Assembly (NCBI GenBank): GCA_027493545.1
Contig: JAOSKR010000003.1
Location: 781,711-845,710 of the forward strand
Origin: Roseovarius sp.
GTDB taxonomy: Bacteria > Pseudomonadota > Alphaproteobacteria > Rhodobacterales > Rhodobacteraceae
DNA: 64,000 bases
Direction: 5' to 3'
Part shown: positions 60,056 through 64,000 of the stretch, piece after piece
How positions within the stretch are numbered: the first letter of the stretch is position 1
How the letters are laid out: each line of letters begins with the position of its first letter
Notes under the pieces: generated by a model
Databases searched by the model: none
What the model was told of the DNA's origin: nothing
The model's input: the letters and a program-made list of their open reading frames with translations, nothing else
Program-made: the position numbers and the translations under genes

Positions 60056-60080
60056 AAAAAGACCCCGGCGAAAGCCGGGG
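60056..60080 (-). terminator. Rho-independent terminator of the candidate small RNA
   Basis: On the minus strand CCCCGGC-TTTC-GCCGGGG (7-base perfect stem, four-base loop) followed by TC and five T. It stands between the response-regulator gene and xth, in their shared orientation. Confidence 0.88.
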
Positions 60081-60129
60081 CCAGTCCAACAGGGAGGTAC
60101 ATGTGATGACCCGCACATGTGTCGGGGTT
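60056..60129 (-). ncRNA. Candidate FNR-activated small RNA
   Basis: Predicted transcript of about 74 bases. From the expected start (about 60129) it has a short leader, a hairpin with 7-base arms ACATGTG/CACATGT (60099-60120, eight-base loop), a single-stranded linker ACCTCCCTGTTGGACTGG containing CCUCCC (complementary to a Shine-Dalgarno sequence) and the terminator at 60056-60080. A TATAAT element (60141-60136) and a perfect FNR-type site lie in front. No credible reading frame is present. Architecture resembles trans-acting sRNAs of alphaproteobacteria; existence and function are inferred from sequence alone. Alternatively it is the 5' leader of xth or the tail of the response-regulator message. 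Confidence 0.65.
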
Positions 60130-60135
60130 GGAAGC

Positions 60136-60177
60136 ATTATAATGATTCGCGCGGCAGGCGACCTTGATTTCGGTCAA
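60136..60177 (-). promoter_or_regulatory. FNR/FnrL-type site and -10 element for the candidate small RNA
   Basis: TTGACCGAAATCAA (60164-60177 read on the minus strand) matches the TTGAY-N4-RTCAA consensus in all ten defined positions. TATAAT lies at 60141-60136. With a start about seven bases after the -10, the site centre is about 41.5 bases upstream, the class II activator position. The box is between the response-regulator stop and the terminator. Confidence 0.72.
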
Positions 60178-60211
60178 ACCCGCCGGGGCGACAGGCCCGG
60201 CCGGCGGATGC

Positions 60212-60898
60212 TCAGGCCAGCAACCGGTACCCGCCCGCCTCGGTCACCAGCAGGCGCACGTTCGAGGGGTCGGGCTCGATCTTCTGCCGCAGACGGTAGA
60301 TGTGGGTTTCCAGCGTGTGGGTGGTCACGCCCGCGTTGTAGCCCCAGACCTCGTGCAGGAGAGTGTCGCGGGCAACGACGCCCTCGGTCGAGCGGTAGAG
60401 GAACTTGAGGATGTTGGTCTCCTTCTCGGTCAGGCGGATCTTGCGGTCGTCCTCGGTGATCAGCATCTTCATCGACGGCTTGAAGGTATAGGGTCCGAGC
60501 TGAAAGATCGCGTCCTCGGATTGTTCGTGCTGGCGCAGCTGGGCGCGGATGCGCGCCAGCAGGACCGGAAACTTGAACGGCTTGGCGACATAATCGTTGG
60601 CGCCGGCATCGAGCCCCAGGATGGTGTCGGCATCGCCGTCATGGCCGGTCAGCATCACGATCGGCGCCTTGACGCCCTGCTTGCGCATCAGCCGGCAGAG
60701 TTCGCGCCCGTCGGTGTCGGGCAGGCCGACATCGAGAATCACCAGGTCGAAGATGGTGTCCTTGACCCGCGTCGTCGCCTCGGCGCCGGTGCCGGCCTCG
60801 AAGACGTCGAAATCCTCGGTCATGACCAGCTGCTCGCCCAGCGCCTCGCGCAGGTCCGCATCGTCGTCCACAAGCAGGATTTTCTTCAACTGTGCCAT
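60212..60898 (-). CDS. OmpR/PhoB-family response regulator
   Basis: 228 residues. Receiver domain with the acidic pocket DDDADLREAL, the phospho-acceptor Asp56 in LVILDVGLPD and Lys in ANDYVAKPFKF; linker, then a winged-helix DNA-binding domain (RKIRLTEKETNILKFLY, VWGYNAGVTTHTLETHIYRL, VRLLVTEAGGYRLLA). No histidine kinase gene is adjacent, so it is an orphan in this window. Start ATG 60898. Divergent from ribA with 168 bases between the starts. Pathway unknown; I do not assign a symbol. Confidence 0.9.
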   Translation of the reverse strand: MAQLKKILLVDDDADLREALGEQLVMTEDFDVFEAGTGAEATTRVKDTIFDLVILDVGLPDTDGRELCRLMRKQGVKAPIVMLTGHDGDADTILGLDAGANDYVAKPFKFPVLLARIRAQLRQHEQSEDAIFQLGPYTFKPSMKMLITEDDRKIRLTEKETNILKFLYRSTEGVVARDTLLHEVWGYNAGVTTHTLETHIYRLRQKIEPDPSNVRLLVTEAGGYRLLA

Positions 60899-61066
60899 TG
60901 TACTGTCCCCGGTTCTGCATTCCCGATGTGTTGCCCTGAGGCGGTCCGACAAGGTTTGTGACCATCCGTTCACGGCCAAGTGTTGACGCTTGTGCAATTG
61001 TTTCAATTCGTTGCAAAGATCGCTAAAGGAAAGCAACCCGCCCAAGCCCTCCGGACACCCGCGATC

Positions 61067-62164
61067 ATGAGCCTTGCCCCCGACATTGCCGAAATCACCG
61101 CTCGCGCGCGTTCGGATCTGCGCATGGGCGTGCCGGTGGTGCTGGCAGGCCCCGGTGGCGCGACGGGGGCGCTGGTGCTGGCGGCCGAGACGCTGGGCGC
61201 GGCGCGGCTTGCGGACCTGATGGCGCTGGGAGGCGGGCCGGTGCTCGCGATCACCGCCCGGCGTGCCGAGACGCTGAAGGCGCGCCCCTATGACGGCGAT
61301 CTGGCGCGTATCGAGCTGCCGCCCGACGCCACGCCCGGCTGGGTGCGCGCGGTGGCCGATCCGGCCGACGATCTGCGCATGCCGATGAAGGGCCCGCTGA
61401 TCGCGCAGCGGGACGGGCGGGCGGATCTGCACCGGATGGCGATCCGGCTTGCCAAGTCGGCCCGGCTGCTGCCCGCCGCGCTGGTGCTGCCGCTCGACGA
61501 TCCGGCAGGCTTTGCCGCCGCGCACTGCCTGACGGCGGTCGACGCCGCGGCGGCGGCGGCGCATCTCGAGGCGGTGAGCCCGCTCGACCCGGTGGTCAGC
61601 GCCCGCCTGCCGCTGGCGGTGTCGGAGGCCGGACGCCTGCACGTCTTCCGCCCCCAGGATGGCGGCGAGGAGCACTATGCCGTCGAGATCGGCGCGCCGG
61701 CGCGTGACGCCCCGGTGCTGGCGCGGCTGCATTCGGCCTGTTTCACCGGCGATCTGCTGGGCTCGCTCAAATGCGATTGCGGCCCGCAACTGAGGGGCGC
61801 GCTGGCGCAGATGGGGGCCGAGGGCGCGGGCGTGCTGGTCTATCTCAACCAGGAGGGGCGCGGCATCGGGCTGGCCAACAAGATGCGCGCCTATTCGCTG
61901 CAGGATCAGGGCTTCGATACGGTCGAGGCCAATCACCGGCTGGGGTTTGAGGACGACGAGCGCGATTTCCGTATCGGCGCGGAAATCCTCAAGCGGCTGG
62001 GGTTCTCGGCGGTGCGGCTCCTGACCAACAACCCCGCCAAGATCGAGATGATGCGCCGCAGCGGTATCGAGGTGGTCGAGCGGGTGCCGCTCAGGGTCGG
62101 CGAGACGGCGCAGAACCGCGCCTATCTGGCGACCAAGGCGCAGAAATCCGGCCACCTGCTCTGA
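61067..62164 (+). CDS. ribA: GTP cyclohydrolase II with an alphaproteobacterial N-terminal extension
   Basis: First step of riboflavin synthesis from GTP. 365 residues; the C-terminal part has the zinc site CFTGDLLGSLKCDCGPQL (C-x10-C-x-C), then LNQEGRGIGLANKMRAYSLQ and AVRLLTNNPAKIEMM. The N-terminal roughly 160 residues are occupied by a domain (GPGGATGALVLAAETLGAARLADL, MPMKGPLIAQRDGRADLHRMA) that resembles a degenerate relative of RibB without its DxxRE-type metal motif, so this protein is not a working RibBA fusion. Start ATG 61067. Frame intact. Confidence 0.9.
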   Translation: MSLAPDIAEITARARSDLRMGVPVVLAGPGGATGALVLAAETLGAARLADLMALGGGPVLAITARRAETLKARPYDGDLARIELPPDATPGWVRAVADPADDLRMPMKGPLIAQRDGRADLHRMAIRLAKSARLLPAALVLPLDDPAGFAAAHCLTAVDAAAAAAHLEAVSPLDPVVSARLPLAVSEAGRLHVFRPQDGGEEHYAVEIGAPARDAPVLARLHSACFTGDLLGSLKCDCGPQLRGALAQMGAEGAGVLVYLNQEGRGIGLANKMRAYSLQDQGFDTVEANHRLGFEDDERDFRIGAEILKRLGFSAVRLLTNNPAKIEMMRRSGIEVVERVPLRVGETAQNRAYLATKAQKSGHLL

Positions 62165-62192
62165 ACCGCGGCCGGCCGGCCGCCTTCGGCGA

Positions 62193-62254
62193 GAGTATTT
62201 GGGGCAAAATGAAAGCCTGCGGGTCCGCCTGTTTCATCTTTCCGGCAAATACTC
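62193..62254. repeat. Inverted repeat between convergent ribA and the GntR gene
   Basis: GAGTATTTGGGGCAAAATGA and, 30 bases on, TTTCATCTTTCCGGCAAATA form a long imperfect inverted repeat (arms of about 22 bases with a few mismatches). It recalls the GAGTATTT...ATGAAA repeats found between genes in Rhodobacteraceae and can serve as a two-way terminator here. Confidence 0.6.
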
Positions 62255-62282
62255 CGGGGGTTCGGGGCGGCGCCCCCGAGGC

Positions 62283-63011
62283 TCAGGGTTTCTTCCGCGC
62301 CGCCATCACGCCCTGGCCCAGCGTCAGCGTGTAGCCGGCGAGTTCCTCGAGTGCCGCGGTGGCGGTGGCGGCGTCGCGGGCCTCGATGGCGTCGGCGATG
62401 CGGGTGTGCAGGGCCACGATCGCGCCGCGCGACCGGGCGGTGAAGGTGATCATGTTCATCAAGGGCTGCATCGCCTCGACCGCGCCGGCGAGCTGGTAGC
62501 TCAGCACCGGGTTCCGGGCGGCATTGACGAGGGCGCGGTGAAAGGCCACGTCGGAGGCACAAAAACCCTCGTCGGAGAGATCCGGGCGCGCCTGGCGGGC
62601 GATCTCGGCGCGCATGGCGGCAAGGTGGCCGGCCTCGCGCCGCGCCGCCGCCAGCGCGACACAGGCGCCCTCGAGGGCGTAGCGCGCCTCGCAGGCGGTG
62701 GCGAAGCTCACCGCATTCATCGACAGGAGCAGCGTCGCGGTGGTGATCTGCTGGCCGTGGGCCTCGGCGTAAGAGAGGCGGTTGACGAAGGCGCCGCCGA
62801 AGGCGCCGCGCTCGGTGCGGATGAGCGATTGTGCCGCCAGCCGCTTGAGCGCCTCGCGCACGGTCGGGCGCGAGACCGCGAACCGTTCGGCCAGCTCGGC
62901 CTCGGAGGGCAGGCGCTCGTCGACGATCATGCGTCCCTCGACGATGGCGTCGCGGATCGAATGGGCGATCCGGGTCGAAAGGTCGCGTCTGGGTGTCGGA
63001 TCGGTTTTCAT
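62283..63011 (-). CDS. GntR-family regulator, FadR/FCD subfamily
   Basis: 242 residues. N-terminal winged helix-turn-helix (IAHSIRDAIVEGRMIVDERLPS, AELAERFAVSRPTVREALKRL), linker with RTERGAFGGAFVNRL and an all-helical FCD ligand domain containing the metal-type DVAFHRALVNAARNPVL and the later His in IVALHTRIADAIEARD. Divergent from the acyl-CoA dehydrogenase with 64 bases between the starts, which contain two FadR-type operator sites, so it very probably represses that gene and itself, with release by an acyl-CoA or carboxylic acid. Frame intact. Confidence 0.9.
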   Translation of the reverse strand: MKTDPTPRRDLSTRIAHSIRDAIVEGRMIVDERLPSEAELAERFAVSRPTVREALKRLAAQSLIRTERGAFGGAFVNRLSYAEAHGQQITTATLLLSMNAVSFATACEARYALEGACVALAAARREAGHLAAMRAEIARQARPDLSDEGFCASDVAFHRALVNAARNPVLSYQLAGAVEAMQPLMNMITFTARSRGAIVALHTRIADAIEARDAATATAALEELAGYTLTLGQGVMAARKKP

Positions 63012-63037
63012 TTGTCTTACAATTAAATGTCTGACAA
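63012..63037. promoter_or_regulatory. Twin GntR/FadR-type operators
   Basis: TTGTCTTACAA (63012-63022) and ATGTCTGACAA (63027-63037), both matching the TNGTNNNACNA pattern of FadR-type repressors, with centres 15 bases apart. They begin one base before the regulator's start codon and end 38 bases before the acyl-CoA dehydrogenase start, blocking both promoters if occupied. Confidence 0.7.
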
Positions 63038-63075
63038 TTTCTGTGCAACCGTCGAGTCGCAACAAGTGGAAAAGA

Positions 63076-64000
63076 ATGATGCCCGCAGATATCGAAACCG
63101 TCCTCGCCGCCGCCCGCCGCCATTGCGAGGAGGTGATCAAGCCGCAGGTCGATGCCCGGAACGAGGCGCGTGCCCAGCCGCGCGCGGCCTCCGATCAGGC
63201 CGCGGCGCTGGGGCTGACCGGACTTTACGCGCCCGAGGAACTGGGTGGGCAGGGGCTGCCGCTGGCCGAGGGCATCCGGGTCTACGAGGAGCTGGGGCGC
63301 GGCGACGGCGCCTATGCCTTTGCCCTTTCGATGCACAACATCTGCACCTTCGCGGTCTGCGGTTACGGCACCGAGCCGTTCAAGGCGGCGTGGGCGCGCG
63401 AGCTGACCTCCGCGCGCAAGCTCGCGAATTTCGCCCTGACCGAGCCGCAGTCGGGCTCCGACGCCAGCACCATGTATTCGCGGGCGACAATCAACGGCGA
63501 CGGCACCTGGACCATCAGCGGCGCCAAGGCCTGGGTCAGCCTCGCCGGCGAGGCGGATGTCTATCTGACGGTGGTCAAGACCACCGACCGGCCAGGACAC
63601 AAGGACATGGCGATGATCGCCATTCCGAAGGACACGCCCGGGCTGAGCTTTGGCGAACTCTATGACACCCCGAGCTATCGCTTTCTGCCGATGTCGGAGA
63701 TGTACATGGAAAACGTCACCGTCAGCGAGGACAACATCATCCTGCCGCCGGGGCAGGGGCTGCAGGGGTCGCTGATGGCGATCGACATCGCCCGGGTTTC
63801 GATCGCCGCCGGCTGCTGCGGGCTGATGGAGACCGCGCTCGATACCGCGCTCTCCTATGCCAAGGGGCGCAAGATGTTCGGCGGCGTCAATCTCGATCTC
63901 GACGGCATCCAGTGGATGCTGGGCGAGGTGGCCACCGAGCTCGAGGCCTCGCGCCTGCTCTACCGAAAGGCGGCGGCCGCGCTGGGCACGCCCGAGGGGC
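63076..64000 (+). CDS. Acyl-CoA dehydrogenase (runs off the window)
   Basis: FAD-dependent alpha,beta-dehydrogenation of an acyl-CoA. The first 308 codons are present: N-terminal helical domain (VIKPQVDARNEARAQP, GLTGLYAPEELGGQGLPLAE), the FAD/substrate motif ANFALTEPQSGSDASTMYS, WTISGAKAWVSLAGEADVYL, a middle beta domain and the start of the C-terminal helices (MAIDIARVSIAAGCCGLMET, YAKGRKMFGGVNLDLDGIQW). The catalytic Glu lies beyond the end. Start at ATG 63076, or 63079 (both after GAA). Regulated by the divergent GntR protein. Partner genes lie outside. Confidence 0.92.
   Translation, partial: MMPADIETVLAAARRHCEEVIKPQVDARNEARAQPRAASDQAAALGLTGLYAPEELGGQGLPLAEGIRVYEELGRGDGAYAFALSMHNICTFAVCGYGTEPFKAAWARELTSARKLANFALTEPQSGSDASTMYSRATINGDGTWTISGAKAWVSLAGEADVYLTVVKTTDRPGHKDMAMIAIPKDTPGLSFGELYDTPSYRFLPMSEMYMENVTVSEDNIILPPGQGLQGSLMAIDIARVSIAAGCCGLMETALDTALSYAKGRKMFGGVNLDLDGIQWMLGEVATELEASRLLYRKAAAALGTPEG

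Overview
The window looks like chromosomal DNA of a marine-type alphaproteobacterium of the Rhodobacteraceae (Roseobacter group). The evidence is high GC throughout, the arrangement parE/glk/lldD/trpA/ychF/ptsP/lysC, the Rhodobacterales-type small conserved families (DUF6280-, DUF6524-, DUF2842- and Trm112-like), KpsC/KpsS/KpsD capsule genes and a hydroxyproline-type catabolic cluster. It is mostly vertically inherited core and metabolic genome with one obvious foreign gene. No prophage, IS element, CRISPR array or rRNA was seen.

Layout. 0-4 kb: an AepXVW-like 2-aminoethylphosphonate-type ABC transporter (binding protein, ATPase, fused double permease) closed by a strong terminator. 4-15.5 kb: housekeeping genes (efp, ygfZ, a GT2 glycosyltransferase, a tyrosine-phosphatase-like protein, a class V aminotransferase, a HisC-like aminotransferase, valS, a suhB-type phosphatase, a rhomboid protease). 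15.5-19.6 kb: putA with its divergent Lrp-type regulator. 20.25 kb: tRNA-Leu(TAA), followed by repeat-like hairpins and a strikingly AT-rich DUF3644/HEPN-like gene (20.85-22.0 kb) wedged against the 3' end of parE. 22-32 kb: parE, glk, lldD, trpA, ychF, ptsP, lysC. 32.3-36.9 kb: kpsS-kpsD-kpsC. 37 kb: ribE. 37.6-43.7 kb: a compact minus-strand operon (aldehyde dehydrogenase, M19 dipeptidase-like protein, a 551-residue unknown, DUF3726, proline-racemase-family enzyme) behind a palindromic operator. 43.8-50.2 kb: a polar amino-acid ABC transporter running by overlapping genes into glpD and glpK. 50.3-52 kb: two tandem TerB-like genes and a leaderless PhnD-like protein. 52.7-64 kb: pyrG, secG, purA, a thioredoxin/LON/Trm112 group, xth, an OmpR-type response regulator, ribA, a FadR-type GntR repressor with twin operators, and an acyl-CoA dehydrogenase cut by the window end.

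The most interesting unlabelled signal is in the 241-base gap between xth and the response regulator. On the minus strand a perfect TTGAY-N4-RTCAA (FNR/FnrL) site lies with its centre about 41.5 bases before the expected start point of a TATAAT promoter. This is followed by a roughly 74-base transcript with a 5' hairpin, a single-stranded CCUCCC (anti-Shine-Dalgarno) linker and a textbook terminator. It reads as an oxygen-regulated small RNA. The second candidate is the lone AT-rich HEPN-like gene beside the tRNA-Leu.

About half the longer genes carry one or more single-base frame breaks, many next to G or C runs, and these hit essential genes (valS, pyrG, purA). I treat them as assembly or sequencing errors and annotate through them, giving approximate break positions.
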